Positions 19,829-29,362 are shown, counted from the first letter of the stretch. The stretch is 64,000 bases of DNA from Pseudomonas sp. SCB32 (GCF_009189165.1 NZ_CP045118.1:5146001-5210000); one strand, 5' to 3'. Numbers and translations: made by a program. The notes: generated by a model from the sequence alone, not told the origin.

Positions 19829-21553
19829 ATGAACAAGTCTCTTGCGCTGCTGACTGCTCTGCTGCTGCTCGGCGGCTGCCAGTCCCTCTCCCATAAAACC
19901 CCGGATGGTTCTTCCACCGAGAAGGACAAGACCGTCGCTGCCCAGAAGAACCAGAAGTACGGTTCCTTCAGCGAAGAGACCCTGTATTCGCTGCTGGTGG
20001 CTGAGATCGCCGGCCAGCGCAACCGCTTCGACATCGCCCTCGCCAACTACGTCGAGCAGGCCCGCGCCACCCAGGACCCGGGTGTGGCCGAGCGCGCCTT
20101 CCGCATTGCCGAGTACCTGGGCGCCGACCAGGAAGCCCTGGACACCTCGCTGATCTGGGCCAAGGCCGCGCCGGACAACCTCGACGCCCAGCGCGCCGCC
20201 GCCATCCAGCTGGCGCGCACCGGCCAGTACGACGAGTCCATGGTGTACATGGAGAAAGTCCTCAACGGCCAGGGCGACACCCATTTCGACTTCCTCGCGT
20301 TGTCCGCCGCCGAGACCGACCCGGATACCCGCGCCGGCCTGCTGCAGAGCTTCGACCGCCTGCTGAAGAAGTACCCGGACAACGGCCAGCTGCTGTTCGG
20401 CAAGGCCCTGCTGCTGCAACAGGACGGCCGCCCGCAGGAAGCCCTGCACCTGCTGGAAGACAACTCGGCGAGCAAGCATGACGTCGCCCCGCTTCTGCTG
20501 CGCGCCCGTCTGCTGCAAAGCATGAAGCGCAGCGACGAAGCGCTGCCGCTGCTCAAGAACGGCATCAAGGAACACCCGGACGACAAGCGTGTGCACCTGG
20601 CCTACGCCCGCCTGCTGGTGGAGCAGAACCGCCTGGAAGAAGCCAAGGCCGAGTTCTCCGCGCTGGTCGAGCAGTTCCCCGACGACGATGACCTGCGCTT
20701 CTCCCTGGCGCTGGTCTGCCTGGAAGCCCAGGCCTGGAACGAAGCCAAGGTCTACCTGCAGGAACTGGTCGAGCGTGACAGCCATGTCGATGCCGCCCAC
20801 TTCAACCTGGGCCGCCTGGCCGAGGAACAGAAGGACCCGGAAACCGCCCTCAAGGAATACGCCCAGGTCGGCCCCGGCAACGACTTCCTCCCGGCGCAAC
20901 TGCGCCAGACCGAGATCCTGCTCGACCAGAATCGCGTCGACGAAGCCTCGCGCCGCCTCGCCGAATCCCGCGATCGCCAGCCGGACTACGCCATCCAGCT
21001 GTACCTGATCGAGGCCGAAGGCCTGTCCAACCGCGACCAGGTCGACCGCGCCTGGAACGTCATCCAGCAGGGCCTCAAGCAGTTCCCGGATGACCTCAAC
21101 CTGCTCTACACCCGCTCCATGCTGGCCGAGAAGCGCAACGACCTGGCGCAGATGGAGCAGGACCTGCGCCTGATCATCCAGCGCGAGCCGGACAACGCCA
21201 TGGCGCTCAACGCCCTGGGCTACACCCTGGCCGACCGCACCACCCGCTACAGCGAAGCCCGCGACCTGATCCAGAAGGCCCACCAGCTGAACCCGGACGA
21301 CCCCGCGATCCTCGACAGCCTGGGCTGGGTCAACTACCGCATGGGCAACCTCAGCGAAGCGGAAGGCTACCTGCGCAAGGCGCTGGAGCGCTTCCCCGAC
21401 CACGAAGTCGCCGCCCACCTGGGCGAAGTGCTCTGGGCCCAGGGCAAGCAGAGCGAAGCCCGCAAGGTGTGGGCCGCCGCCCTCCAAGCCCAGCCCGACA
21501 GCACCGTCCTGCGCGACACCATGAAGCGCCTGACCGGTTCCGGAACCCTCTGA
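19829..21553 (+). CDS. TPR-repeat lipoprotein
   Basis: 574 residues. The signal peptide ends in the lipobox LLGGC (Cys at about 17), so it is a lipoprotein. The rest is about a dozen tetratricopeptide-type helical repeats (for example GLKQFPDDLNLLYTRSMLAEKRNDLAQME and ALERFPDHEVAAHLGEVLWAQGKQSEA). It is conserved next to lolB in Pseudomonas. The specific function is not known; a scaffold role in outer-membrane lipoprotein or envelope assembly is plausible from context only. Three bp before lolB, same operon. Confidence 0.85.
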   Translation: MNKSLALLTALLLLGGCQSLSHKTPDGSSTEKDKTVAAQKNQKYGSFSEETLYSLLVAEIAGQRNRFDIALANYVEQARATQDPGVAERAFRIAEYLGADQEALDTSLIWAKAAPDNLDAQRAAAIQLARTGQYDESMVYMEKVLNGQGDTHFDFLALSAAETDPDTRAGLLQSFDRLLKKYPDNGQLLFGKALLLQQDGRPQEALHLLEDNSASKHDVAPLLLRARLLQSMKRSDEALPLLKNGIKEHPDDKRVHLAYARLLVEQNRLEEAKAEFSALVEQFPDDDDLRFSLALVCLEAQAWNEAKVYLQELVERDSHVDAAHFNLGRLAEEQKDPETALKEYAQVGPGNDFLPAQLRQTEILLDQNRVDEASRRLAESRDRQPDYAIQLYLIEAEGLSNRDQVDRAWNVIQQGLKQFPDDLNLLYTRSMLAEKRNDLAQMEQDLRLIIQREPDNAMALNALGYTLADRTTRYSEARDLIQKAHQLNPDDPAILDSLGWVNYRMGNLSEAEGYLRKALERFPDHEVAAHLGEVLWAQGKQSEARKVWAAALQAQPDSTVLRDTMKRLTGSGTL

Positions 21554-21556
21554 TCC

Positions 21557-22201
21557 ATGCGTTTACGTCACCTTATCGGCGCCGCCGCCCTTGCCCTGCT
21601 CGCAGGCTGTGCGGGCTTCGGCCCCCATGAATCCCTCGAAGGCCAGGGCAACGCCACCGCCTGGAACGCCCACAAGACCCGCATCGCCGCCCTCGACGGC
21701 TGGCAGATCGACGGCAAGGTCGGCATCCGCGCACCCAAGGACTCCGGCAGCGGCACCCTGTTCTGGCTGCAACGCCAGGGCTACTACGACATCCGCCTGT
21801 CCGGCCCGCTGGGCCGTGGCGCGGCGCGCCTGACCGGCCGCGAAGGCGCGGTGACCCTCGAAGTCGCCGGCCAAGGCCGCTACGAAGCCGCCTCCCCCGA
21901 AGAACTGCTGGAACAGCAGATGGGCTGGCGCCTGCCGGTTTCCCACCTGCTCTGGTGGATTCGCGGCCTGCCCGCGCCGGACAGCAAGAGCCGCCTGACC
22001 CTCGACGGCGACAGCCACCTGGCCAAGCTCGAACAGGATGGCTGGGAAGTGGAATACACCCGCTACAGCGAACAGGACGGCTACTGGCTGCCCGAGCGCC
22101 TGAAGCTGCACGGCCAGGACCTGGACGTGACCCTGGTGGTGAAGACCTGGCAGCCGCGCCAACTGGGCGCCGGTCAACCGAACAAAGCGGGTCAGCCGTG
22201 A
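21557..22201 (+). CDS. lolB: Outer-membrane lipoprotein insertion factor LolB
   Basis: The outer-membrane acceptor of lipoproteins delivered by LolA. 214 residues, signal peptide with lipobox LLAGC (Cys near 18), then the LolB half-barrel ([44 protein letters not shown]). It is the middle gene of TPR-lolB-ispE, with 3-bp and 1-bp gaps, so all three are presumably co-transcribed. Confidence 0.95.
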   Translation: MRLRHLIGAAALALLAGCAGFGPHESLEGQGNATAWNAHKTRIAALDGWQIDGKVGIRAPKDSGSGTLFWLQRQGYYDIRLSGPLGRGAARLTGREGAVTLEVAGQGRYEAASPEELLEQQMGWRLPVSHLLWWIRGLPAPDSKSRLTLDGDSHLAKLEQDGWEVEYTRYSEQDGYWLPERLKLHGQDLDVTLVVKTWQPRQLGAGQPNKAGQP

Positions 22202-22202
22202 C

Positions 22203-23051
22203 ATGCAGGACCGCCTGACCCTGCCGGCCCCGGCCAAGCTCAACCTGTTCCTGCACATCAACGGCCGCCGTCCCGACGGCTACCACGAGCTGCAGACCCT
22301 CTTCCAGTTCCTCGACCACGGCGACGAGCTGCACTTCGCCCTGCGCGAGGACGGGCAGATCCGCCTGAATACCGAGATCGAAGGCGTTCCCCACGACAGC
22401 AACCTGATCGTCAAGGCCGCCCGCAGGCTGCAGGAACAATCGGGCTGCACACTGGGCGCCGACATCTGGCTGGACAAGCGCCTGCCCATGGGCGGCGGCA
22501 TTGGTGGCGGCAGCTCCGACGCGGCCACCACCCTGCTCGGCCTCAAGCACCTGTGGAACCTCGACTGGGACGAAGACCGCCTCGCAGCCCTGGGCCTGAG
22601 CCTCGGCGCCGACGTACCGGTGTTCGTGCGCGGCCACGCGGCCTTCGCCGAAGGCGTTGGCGAGAAGCTCACGCCGGTAACCCTGGAGGAACCCTGGTTC
22701 CTCGTCGTCGTACCGCAAGTCTTTGTCAGCACAGCAGAAGTTTTCTCCGATCCCGAGTTGACACGGGATACTCCGCCCATTAAAGTTCGCAGCCTTCTCG
22801 GGGTGGACGGTCATAACGACTGCCAGCCGGTCGTCGAGAAGCGTTACCCAGATGTACGTAACGCACTGATCCAGCTAGGTAAATTTACCGAAGCGAGATT
22901 GACCGGCACCGGAGCTTGTGTGTTTGGGAGCTTCCCAAATCAAGGCGATGCTGATAAAGTTCGCCGCCAACTTCCGGCCACTCTGCCGAGTTTTGTCGCC
23001 CAGGGTCGTAACATCTCGATGTTGCACCGCAAGCTGCAAAACCTGGCCTGA
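22203..23051 (+). CDS. ispE: 4-diphosphocytidyl-2-C-methyl-D-erythritol kinase
   Basis: A GHMP kinase of the MEP isoprenoid pathway. 282 residues. The N-terminal [24 protein letters not shown] and the ATP-binding [20 protein letters not shown] are diagnostic. The C-terminal [12 protein letters not shown] completes the fold. The final third is visibly AT-richer than the first part. It follows lolB by 1 bp and is followed by two tRNA-Gln genes. Confidence 0.95.
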   Translation: MQDRLTLPAPAKLNLFLHINGRRPDGYHELQTLFQFLDHGDELHFALREDGQIRLNTEIEGVPHDSNLIVKAARRLQEQSGCTLGADIWLDKRLPMGGGIGGGSSDAATTLLGLKHLWNLDWDEDRLAALGLSLGADVPVFVRGHAAFAEGVGEKLTPVTLEEPWFLVVVPQVFVSTAEVFSDPELTRDTPPIKVRSLLGVDGHNDCQPVVEKRYPDVRNALIQLGKFTEARLTGTGACVFGSFPNQGDADKVRRQLPATLPSFVAQGRNISMLHRKLQNLA

Positions 23052-23082
23052 GAAGAAAGCAATGTAATCGGTTGTACGATAC

Positions 23083-23157
23083 AGGGGCGTCGCCAAGCGG
23101 TAAGGCAGCAGGTTTTGATCCTGCCATGCGTTGGTTCGAATCCAGCCGCCCCTGCCA
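23083..23157 (+). tRNA. tRNA-Gln (anticodon TTG), copy 1
   Basis: 75 nt with a complete cloverleaf: acceptor AGGGGCG/CGCCCCT, anticodon TTG in loop TTTTGAT, T-arm GGTTCGAATCC, and encoded CCA. It is identical to copy 2. Confidence 0.95.
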
Positions 23158-23219
23158 TTTACCCACAGGGTTACACGTACAGCGTCAACGAACACATTGC
23201 TCCGCAAGTTGTAAGCTAC

Positions 23220-23294
23220 AGGGGCGTCGCCAAGCGGTAAGGCAGCAGGTTTTGATCCTGCCATGCGTTGGTTCGAATCCAGCCGCCCCTGCCA
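23220..23294 (+). tRNA. tRNA-Gln (anticodon TTG), copy 2
   Basis: 75 nt, identical to the copy at 23083-23157 including the encoded CCA, with a 62-bp spacer between them. It sits 52 bp before prs. The tandem pair between ispE and prs is the normal Pseudomonas arrangement. Confidence 0.95.
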
Positions 23295-23346
23295 TTTTCT
23301 TCTGGCTCAACCGGGCCTACCCTCAAGCCGACACAGGTACCGCAGC

Positions 23347-24288
23347 GTGTCCAAAATGATGGTTTTCACGGGGAACGCCAACCCCGATCTGGCACGCCGT
23401 GTCGTACGGCAGCTGCACATTCCCCTCGGTGACGTTTCTGTCGGTAAGTTCTCCGACGGCGAAATCAGCGTTGAGATCAACGAAAACGTTCGTGGTAAGG
23501 ACGTCTTCCTGATTCAACCGACCTGCGCACCGACCAACGACAACCTGATGGAACTGGTAGTGATGGCTGACGCCTTCCGCCGCTCCTCGGCGACTCGTAT
23601 CACGGCCGTCATCCCCTACTTCGGTTATGCCCGCCAGGACCGCCGTCCGCGTTCCGCCCGCGTGGCCATCAGCGCCAAAGTCGTTGCCGACATGCTGACC
23701 GTCGTAGGCGTCAACCGCGTTCTCACCGTTGACCTGCACGCCGACCAGATCCAGGGCTTCTTCGATATCCCTGTCGACAACATCTACGGCTCGCCCGTAC
23801 TGGTCGACGACATCGAAGACCAGCGCTTCGAGAACCTGATGATCGTCTCCCCGGACATCGGTGGCGTAGTGCGCGCTCGCGCCGTCGCCAAGTCCCTGGG
23901 CGTCGACCTGGCCATCATCGACAAGCGTCGTCCGAAGGCCAACCAGTCCGAAGTCATGCACATCATCGGTGATGTCGAAGGCCGTACCTGCGTACTGGTC
24001 GACGACATGGTCGATACCGCCGGCACCCTCGGCCACGCCGCCAAGGCTCTGAAAGAGCACGGCGCCGCCAAGGTCATCGCCTACTGCACCCACCCGGTGC
24101 TGTCCGGCCGTGCCATCGAGAACATCGAAAATTCCGTACTGGACGAGCTGGTAGTGACCAACACCATCCCGCTGTCCGCTGCTGCTCAAGCCTGTGGCCG
24201 CATCCGCCAGCTGGACATCGCTCCGGTTGTCGCTGAAGCCATGCGCCGCATCAGCAATGAAGAATCGATCAGCGCCATGTTCCGCTAA
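23347..24288 (+). CDS. prs: Ribose-phosphate pyrophosphokinase
   Basis: Makes PRPP from ribose 5-phosphate and ATP. 313 residues with a GTG start at 23347 ([19 protein letters not shown]), the known Pseudomonas start. The upstream in-frame ATG lies inside the tRNA. Key motifs: [20 protein letters not shown], the ATP/Mg site [18 protein letters not shown], and the PRPP loop [20 protein letters not shown]. It is followed by hairpins and rplY. Confidence 0.97.
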   Translation: MSKMMVFTGNANPDLARRVVRQLHIPLGDVSVGKFSDGEISVEINENVRGKDVFLIQPTCAPTNDNLMELVVMADAFRRSSATRITAVIPYFGYARQDRRPRSARVAISAKVVADMLTVVGVNRVLTVDLHADQIQGFFDIPVDNIYGSPVLVDDIEDQRFENLMIVSPDIGGVVRARAVAKSLGVDLAIIDKRRPKANQSEVMHIIGDVEGRTCVLVDDMVDTAGTLGHAAKALKEHGAAKVIAYCTHPVLSGRAIENIENSVLDELVVTNTIPLSAAAQACGRIRQLDIAPVVAEAMRRISNEESISAMFR

Positions 24289-24343
24289 GGCGGAGCAGCA
24301 CTGACGTAAAGCGCCCCGTCACATCGATGGGGCTTTAAGCAAA

Positions 24344-24378
24344 ATCGCCCGAACGCTGGTCGCAAGCGTCCGGGCGAT
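24344..24378 (+). terminator. Hairpin between prs and rplY (terminator or attenuator)
   Basis: A long stem, ATCGCCCG...CGGGCGAT, with inner ACGC/GCGT, followed by CTTGTCATTTT. A smaller GCCCC/GGGGC stem precedes it at about 24312-24334. The T-run is interrupted, so termination may be partial and rplY may be partly read from prs. The rplY ribosome site GGAGA follows immediately. Confidence 0.6.
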
Positions 24379-24401
24379 CTTGTCATTTTGGAGATATTCA
24401 A

Positions 24402-25010
24402 ATGGTTGATTTTGTACTCAATGCTCAAGAGCGTTCCGACCTGGGGAAAGGTGCGAGCCGCCGCCTGCGTCGTAACGACGGCCTGATCCCGGCTGTGGTT
24501 TACGGTGGCGAGAAAGCCCCGCAATCCCTGACCCTGGAACTGCGTGAAGTTACCAAGCTGCTGGAAAACGAGGCTGCCTTCAGCCACGTGATCACCCTGA
24601 ACGTCGGTGCCGCCAAGGAAACCGTACTGATCAAGGCCCTGCAGCGTCACCCGTCCAAGGGCTTCGTCATGCACGCTGACTTCCAGCGCGTCGTTGCCGG
24701 CCACAAGCTGACCGCTCACGTTCCGCTGCACTTCATCAACGAAGCCACCGCTGTTGGCGTCAAAGTTGGTGGCGGCGAGATCTCCCACGTGATCGCCGAA
24801 GTCGAAGTTTCCTGCCTGCCGACCAACCTGCCGGAATTCATCGAAGTCGACCTCGCTCAGGTAGCCCTGGGCCAGATCGTTCACCTGTCCGACCTGAAAC
24901 TGCCGAAAGGCGTAGAGCTGGTGCAACTGGCCCACGGTAACGACCTGGCCGTCGCCAACATCCACGCTTCCCGCGTAGTGAAAGAAGAAGGCGAAGGCGC
25001 TGCCGAGTAA
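24402..25010 (+). CDS. rplY: 50S ribosomal protein L25, Ctc-type long form
   Basis: 202 residues. The N-terminal domain binds 5S rRNA ([33 protein letters not shown]) and the C-terminal TL5/Ctc domain is of unknown role. The length fits the long Ctc form of Pseudomonas, not the short E. coli L25. It lies between prs and pth in the conserved order. Confidence 0.96.
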   Translation: MVDFVLNAQERSDLGKGASRRLRRNDGLIPAVVYGGEKAPQSLTLELREVTKLLENEAAFSHVITLNVGAAKETVLIKALQRHPSKGFVMHADFQRVVAGHKLTAHVPLHFINEATAVGVKVGGGEISHVIAEVEVSCLPTNLPEFIEVDLAQVALGQIVHLSDLKLPKGVELVQLAHGNDLAVANIHASRVVKEEGEGAAE

Positions 25011-25048
25011 TCGCGCGCACCATTGCCTTTAAGGAAGGGGCCCCCGTC

Positions 25049-25633
25049 GTGACTGCCGTACAACTGATCGTTGGCCTGGGAAATCCAGGCCCTGAATACG
25101 ACCAGACCCGGCATAACGCGGGGGCCCTTTTCGTTGAGCGACTGGCGGACGCGCAACGCGCGAACCTGTCCCTCGACAAGAAGTACTTCGGCCTGGTCGG
25201 CAAGTTCAGCCACAAGGGCCGCGACGTTCGTCTGCTCATCCCCACCACCTACATGAACCGCAGCGGCCAGGCCGTGGCGGCGCTCGCCGGATTCTTCCGC
25301 ATTCCGGTCGAAGCCATCCTGGTGGCCCACGACGAACTCGACATGCCCCCCGGCGTCGCCAAGCTCAAGAAGGGCGGCGGACACGGCGGGCACAACGGGC
25401 TGCGCGACATCATCGCCCAGCTTGGCAACCAGAACGGTTTCCATCGCCTGCGGCTTGGCATCGGCCATCCGGGGCACAGCAGCCTGGTCTCCGGTTTCGT
25501 TCTTGGCCGCGCCCCACGCGCCGAACAGGAACTGCTCGACACCAGCATCGACTTCGCCCTTGGCGTGCTGCCGGAAATGCTCGACGGGGACTGGACCCGC
25601 GCGATGCAGAAGCTGCACAGCCAGAAGGCCTGA
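25049..25633 (+). CDS. pth: Peptidyl-tRNA hydrolase
   Basis: Releases tRNA from prematurely dropped peptidyl-tRNA. 194 residues: [24 protein letters not shown] with the conserved Asn and catalytic His, [11 protein letters not shown], and [15 protein letters not shown]. It is 38 bp after rplY and 40 bp before ychF. Confidence 0.97.
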   Translation: MTAVQLIVGLGNPGPEYDQTRHNAGALFVERLADAQRANLSLDKKYFGLVGKFSHKGRDVRLLIPTTYMNRSGQAVAALAGFFRIPVEAILVAHDELDMPPGVAKLKKGGGHGGHNGLRDIIAQLGNQNGFHRLRLGIGHPGHSSLVSGFVLGRAPRAEQELLDTSIDFALGVLPEMLDGDWTRAMQKLHSQKA

Positions 25634-25673
25634 TTACACCTCTATTTCCGCCACCTGGCGCGAGGGACCTAAC

Positions 25674-26774
25674 ATGGGATTCAACTGCGGCATCGTCGGC
25701 CTGCCCAACGTCGGCAAGTCCACCCTGTTCAACGCCCTGACCAAATCCGGCATCGCGGCGGAAAACTTCCCCTTCTGCACCATCGAGCCGAACAGCGGCA
25801 TCGTGCCGATGCCCGACGCCCGCCTCGATGCGCTGGCCGCGATCGTCAACCCCGAGCGCGTGCTGCCGACCACCATGGAATTCGTCGACATCGCCGGCCT
25901 GGTAGCCGGTGCGTCCAAAGGTGAAGGCCTGGGCAACAAGTTCCTCGCCAACATCCGCGAGACCGACGCCATCGCCCACGTCGTGCGCTGCTTCGAAGAC
26001 GAGAACGTCATCCACGTCTCCAACAGCGTCGACCCCAAGCGCGACATCGAGATCATCGACCTCGAACTGATCTTCGCCGACCTCGACAGCTGCGAGAAAC
26101 AACTGCAGAAGGTCGCGCGCAACGCCAAGGGCGGCGACAAGGACGCCCTGGCGCAGAAAGCCCTGCTGGAAAAGCTCATCCCCCACTTCAGCGAAGGCAA
26201 GCCCGCACGCTCGCTGATGAAGAACATGAGCGATGACGAGAAGCGCGCCGTACGTGGCTTCCACCTGCTCACCAGCAAGCCGGTCATGTACATCGCCAAC
26301 GTCGCCGAAGACGGCTTCGAGAACAACCCGCACCTGGACATCGTCCGCGCCATCGCCGAAGAAGAAGGCGCCATGGTGGTGCCGGTGTGCAACAAGATCG
26401 AAGCCGAGATCGCCGAACTGGACGACGGCGAAGAGAAGGACATGTTCCTCGAAGCCCTCGGCCTCGAAGAGCCCGGCCTGAACCGCGTGATCCGCGCCGG
26501 CTACGAACTGCTGCACCTGCAGACCTACTTCACCGCCGGCGTGAAGGAAGTCCGCGCCTGGACCGTCCGCGTCGGCGCCACCGCCCCGCAGGCCGCCGCC
26601 GTGATCCACACCGACTTCGAAAAAGGCTTCATCCGCGCCGAAGTCGTCGCCTACGACGACTTCATCCAGTTCAAGGGCGAACAGGGCGCGAAAGAAGCCG
26701 GCAAATGGCGCCTGGAAGGCAAGGAGTACATCGTCAAGGATGGCGACGTGATGCACTTCCGCTTCAACGTCTAA
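25674..26774 (+). CDS. ychF: Redox-regulated ATPase YchF (Obg family)
   Basis: 366 residues from the ATG at 25674 ([22 protein letters not shown]). The long upstream in-frame extension overlaps pth and is rejected. The G1 loop is GLPNVGKS. The N..E substitution typical of YchF (cNKIEAE in place of NKxD) explains ATP rather than GTP preference. The C-terminal TGS domain ends [13 protein letters not shown]. It ends at a strong terminator. Confidence 0.96.
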   Translation: MGFNCGIVGLPNVGKSTLFNALTKSGIAAENFPFCTIEPNSGIVPMPDARLDALAAIVNPERVLPTTMEFVDIAGLVAGASKGEGLGNKFLANIRETDAIAHVVRCFEDENVIHVSNSVDPKRDIEIIDLELIFADLDSCEKQLQKVARNAKGGDKDALAQKALLEKLIPHFSEGKPARSLMKNMSDDEKRAVRGFHLLTSKPVMYIANVAEDGFENNPHLDIVRAIAEEEGAMVVPVCNKIEAEIAELDDGEEKDMFLEALGLEEPGLNRVIRAGYELLHLQTYFTAGVKEVRAWTVRVGATAPQAAAVIHTDFEKGFIRAEVVAYDDFIQFKGEQGAKEAGKWRLEGKEYIVKDGDVMHFRFNV

Positions 26775-26790
26775 GCGCCCGCCTGACCCG

Positions 26791-26821
26791 AAAAGCCCCG
26801 GCCACCCGCCGGGGCTTTTTT
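26791..26821 (+). terminator. Rho-independent terminator after ychF
   Basis: Stem AAAAGCCCCGG...CCGGGGCTTTTTT, 16 bp after the ychF stop. Confidence 0.9.
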
Positions 26822-26836
26822 ATGCTCGCCGCTCTT

Positions 26837-26860
26837 GTAGGAGCGAGCTTGCTCGCGAAC
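26837..26860. repeat. Single REP element
   Basis: GTAGGAGCGAGCTTGCTCGC core identical to the arms of the REP pairs at 4909 and 63702. The inverted partner is absent here. Confidence 0.85.
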
Positions 26861-26992
26861 ACGCCCCGCCCCCATATCCCCCGCCACACCCAGCACCCCA
26901 CCCTCCCCGCCCGGCAACCGCCCGGCAACCGCCCAAATCAGGCCTTTCCGCCTAAACGATTGATAGATCAGAAAAATATTCAAGAAAAGGGG

Positions 26993-27021
26993 TTGACACC
27001 CCCCCTCGATCTGCGGAAAAT
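26993..27021 (+). promoter_or_regulatory. Promoter of the tRNA-Met gene
   Basis: Consensus -35 TTGACA (26993-26998), 17 bp, then GAAAAT (27016-27021), followed by the tRNA 12 bp later. A GCGCGCC discriminator typical of stringently controlled tRNA promoters lies at about 27022-27028. Confidence 0.7.
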
Positions 27022-27032
27022 GCGCGCCACTC

Positions 27033-27109
27033 GGCTACATAGCTCAGTCGGTTAGAGCGCAGCATTCATAATGCTGATGTCCCAGGTTCAAGTCCCGGTG
27101 TAGCCACCA
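27033..27109 (+). tRNA. tRNA-Met, elongator type (anticodon CAT)
   Basis: 77 nt, acceptor GGCTACA/TGTAGCC with encoded CCA, anticodon CAT at 27067-27069. It is used as the integration site of the prophage. The copy is intact because the phage restores the 3' end from the anticodon loop onwards. Confidence 0.95.
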
Positions 27110-27111
27110 TA
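27064..27111. repeat. attL, 48-bp core repeat
   Basis: Runs from ATTCATAATGC in the anticodon loop through the CCA and two following bases. Identical to 42849-42896. Confidence 0.92.
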
Positions 27112-27116
27112 CAAAA

Positions 27117-27144
27117 CAAAGGGTTAGCGAAAGCTAGCCCTTTG
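27117..27144 (+). terminator. Phage-supplied terminator for the tRNA-Met gene
   Basis: Stem CAAAGGGTTAGC (27117-27128), GAAA loop, GCTAGCCCTTTG (27133-27144), one G-T pair, then TGCTTTCT. It mirrors the displaced native hairpin at 42902-42931, which has the same GAAA loop but a different stem. Confidence 0.7.
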
Positions 27145-27199
27145 TGCTTTCTAGGGTAGTGACTACGAAGTGACTACACCCTGCCTACCTCCCTTCTCT

Positions 27200-27778
27200 T
27201 CAAATCGGCCAGCGGTTTCTCCAGGCGATAAAGCTGGCACACACCTCTTCGATCTTGGCTAATTCAGCTTCAAGTTCAGGAAGGCTGTATCGAATCTCCC
27301 CGTCGGCCGGTGCATTCGCAGGGTAGGAAGCGACGCTCGCAATCTGCTTAGCGTGCGTGAGTATTCCCCAACGACCGTGAATAAAACGGTTCCGCAAGAG
27401 TCGCACCGCGTCCATTTGCAGCTTCCAATCTGCAAACTCGGCAAGACATGATGGATCCAGCTCCGCGCGAGAAGAAATCAAGCTTTGAACTCCGTCGATC
27501 CGAGCCCCGAGAGTCTGCTTGAACAAGCGGTCAACTTGGGCTCTGTTCTCGGGCGTAACCAGCAGTTCCAAAAGAAGCGCCAGGTTCAGCTCAAAGCGTG
27601 AAAACGCGAGGACTACCTTGCCGATTATCAGCGCCGCCGCATCCTCAAACATCTCCTTGCAGGGGGGAAGGTCCATCCCGCCGGCAGATGCGAATCGAGA
27701 GTGGATCTGGCTACCTAGGCCGACCTGCTTCGTCTTCCGAGAGCCCTGGGCTGAGGTCTTGCTGCCTTCATCTGACAT
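27200..27778 (-). CDS. Hypothetical protein with HEPN-like RNxxxH motif
   Basis: 192 residues, no family I can name. An all-helical look with SRFELNL at 60-66 and RNRFIHGRW, giving Arg129-Asn130-x3-His134. That is the Rx4H pattern of HEPN ribonuclease/toxin domains. A clear paralogue lies at 43979-44485, just outside the other end of the prophage, sharing SRFELNL and RNxFIHG.W. It is the first gene inside attL, on the same strand as the YoeB/YefM genes and reading towards attL. The function is not shown; RNA cleavage or a nucleic-acid sensor role is an inference from the motif alone. Confidence 0.6.
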   Translation of the reverse strand: MSDEGSKTSAQGSRKTKQVGLGSQIHSRFASAGGMDLPPCKEMFEDAAALIIGKVVLAFSRFELNLALLLELLVTPENRAQVDRLFKQTLGARIDGVQSLISSRAELDPSCLAEFADWKLQMDAVRLLRNRFIHGRWGILTHAKQIASVASYPANAPADGEIRYSLPELEAELAKIEEVCASFIAWRNRWPI

Positions 27779-27803
27779 AACTGCCCCGGTCGTTCAACGC
27801 CTT

Positions 27804-28064
27804 TCAGTAGTGGTAGCGGCACGAAAGGATCTCCAACGAGTCCCCGGCCTGCCGATACACCAAGCGGTTGGTGTCATCGATACGCCTGGACCACCACCCC
27901 GACAAGTTCTCTTTTAGGGGCTCAGGCTTGCCGATGCCTTCGAACGGACTCCGGCAGCAATCCTTGATCAACAGGTTGATTCTCTTCAGCGTCTTCTTGT
28001 CCTGGCCCTGCCAATACTCATAGTCGGCCCATGCATCCAGGGACCAAACCAGACGGTTTGCCAT
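27804..28064 (-). CDS. yoeB: YoeB-family ribosome-dependent mRNA interferase toxin
   Basis: 86 residues. It cleaves mRNA in the ribosomal A site. Catalytic residues match E. coli YoeB with a +2 shift: Glu48 (KPEPLK), Arg67 (NRLVY) and His85 (CRYHY), plus NLSGWWSRRIDDTNRLVY. It follows its antitoxin with a TGATG stop-start overlap. Toxin-antitoxin genes next to the integrase are normal in Pf phages, where they stabilise the prophage. Confidence 0.93.
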   Translation of the reverse strand: MANRLVWSLDAWADYEYWQGQDKKTLKRINLLIKDCCRSPFEGIGKPEPLKENLSGWWSRRIDDTNRLVYRQAGDSLEILSCRYHY

Positions 28065-28426
28065 CAGCGAGCGACCTTATCCGGGTTCGCAGCGGCCTTG
28101 GCCTTCTTTGGCGCGGGCTTAGCGGGAACAGGAGTAGTTGAGCGACTCACGGCCTTGCGGCGGGGCTGTACTTCATCCTCCACCAGCTCCCGCACGACTG
28201 TTTTCCCGGACTCCATTTGAGCTAGAGACCGCGCTAGGTGAGCAGCGTTAGCCGGGGATTTCAGCAAGTGAACGGTTTCCATCAGGCTGTTGAAGCTGTC
28301 GAGCGAAAGCAGCACAGCGTCTGGCGCATCGCGGCGAGAAATGACGGTGTAGTCCGAGTCATCGACGACATCATCAATGACCTTCTTCAGGTTGTTGCGG
28401 GCATCAGAGAAATTCACGACGCGCAT
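28064..28426 (-). CDS. yefM: YefM/Phd-family antitoxin with a long basic tail
   Basis: 120 residues from the ATG at 28426 (GAGGTG upstream). The N-terminal DNA-binding part is MRVVNFSDARNNLKKVIDDV...DYTVISRRDAPDAVLLSLDSFNSLMETVHLL. The toxin-binding region follows. The last 35-40 residues are rich in Lys, Pro and Ala (SRSTTPVPAKPAPKKAKAA), which normal YefM proteins of about 83 residues lack. It probably represses its own promoter at the TGTACA site at 28450-28455. Confidence 0.88.
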   Translation of the reverse strand: MRVVNFSDARNNLKKVIDDVVDDSDYTVISRRDAPDAVLLSLDSFNSLMETVHLLKSPANAAHLARSLAQMESGKTVVRELVEDEVQPRRKAVSRSTTPVPAKPAPKKAKAAANPDKVAR

Positions 28427-28449
28427 AGGGCACCTCATGTTCAATTTAC

Positions 28450-28484
28450 TGTACAAGTGTAGCGATCCTGTCCGCACGTAGCAA
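28450..28484 (-). promoter_or_regulatory. Promoter and YefM operator of the toxin-antitoxin operon
   Basis: On the minus strand, -35 TTGCTA (28479-28484), 17 bp, -10 TACACT (28456-28461). TGTACA lies directly downstream of the -10 box at 28450-28455. TGTACA is the known core of YefM-YoeB operators in E. coli. Confidence 0.7.
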
Positions 28485-28549
28485 TTCGCAGACGTTCGCA
28501 CCCGCACCGTTTGACTTCGACCCAGACTCACACTGCAGAACGCCTCTGC

Positions 28550-29362
28550 CTAACCGCCTTTGCACTCCCGCACAGTGAAAGTGAAATCGTCACCGGCCTT
28601 GGTCACCACCAGGACATCACCGCCGTCCACAAATGCCACCTTCTGTCCCTTCTCCAATTGGCATGGTGCCCGCTCGAAGGTCTCGAATGTATACAAGAAC
28701 CATTTACCTTTCTCTTGAATGAAGTCTGAATAAGTCTTGCTGTAATCCTGCGACCACTGGAAGGCGATTGTGCTGACAACGAGGAAGCTTGCGACCTGAA
28801 CGAATGCCGTCGCCGCCTTATATTTGGGCTGTTCTCCACCCTTGTACCAGGGGAATAGGAGCAATCGAGCATCGTCGTCTGGAAGCAAATAGAACATCAC
28901 GTACAACGCAAGGAAGGCCGCTCCGAACAACAGTGTGAGATAGAACCCTATGGCTACTAACGGAACAGCGATGAGCACCGCAGTAAAAGTGATCGTGTGG
29001 GTGAATTGGCCAGGATTGATCCCCACGAACTGGTTTACTGTCTGGGCGGCAAAAGCAAAGGCTACAGTCGTCGCAACCGTCACTCCTGCGAGCAATAAGA
29101 GCTTTCCCACGATGGTTCCAAAGACAGCACGGTAGATGGCCACGAGATCAGCAACCATGGCGGCCACCCAAAAGCCCGCTGCGAAAAACTGAAAAGCTCC
29201 CGAACCATCTACGGTGAAAGGCCTCAGCAGTAGCGAAATGGTTAGGCAAATGGCGCCATTCAGATAGGAGCGCTGATTTGCGTTGAGCGCCTTGTACCAA
29301 CTCCACAGTCGGCTGCAAGCTCGCTTGAGCTGCCCTATTTTCCCAACACTCGAAACATCCAT
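28550..29362 (-). CDS. Multi-pass membrane protein of unknown function
   Basis: About 270 residues from the ATG at 29362 (an earlier ATG at 29401 is possible). Hydrophobic stretches indicate four to five transmembrane segments in the first two thirds (for example YLNGAICLTISLLLRPF, LLLLAGVTVATTVAFAFAA, FTHTITFTAVLIAVPLVAIGFYLTLLFGAAF) and one near ATAFVQVASFLVVSTIAF. A soluble C-terminal tail of about 60 residues follows. No recognised domain. It lies between the integrase and the toxin-antitoxin genes, so it is phage cargo. A membrane effector or superinfection-exclusion role is conceivable but unsupported. Confidence 0.6.
   Translation of the reverse strand: MDVSSVGKIGQLKRACSRLWSWYKALNANQRSYLNGAICLTISLLLRPFTVDGSGAFQFFAAGFWVAAMVADLVAIYRAVFGTIVGKLLLLAGVTVATTVAFAFAAQTVNQFVGINPGQFTHTITFTAVLIAVPLVAIGFYLTLLFGAAFLALYVMFYLLPDDDARLLLFPWYKGGEQPKYKAATAFVQVASFLVVSTIAFQWSQDYSKTYSDFIQEKGKWFLYTFETFERAPCQLEKGQKVAFVDGGDVLVVTKAGDDFTFTVRECKGG

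Noticed and set aside
28450..28455. TGTACA upstream of yefM as a further LitR operator.
   Set aside because: There is no second TGTACA 12 bp away, and TGTACA is the known YefM core, so chance identity with the LitR half-site is more likely.
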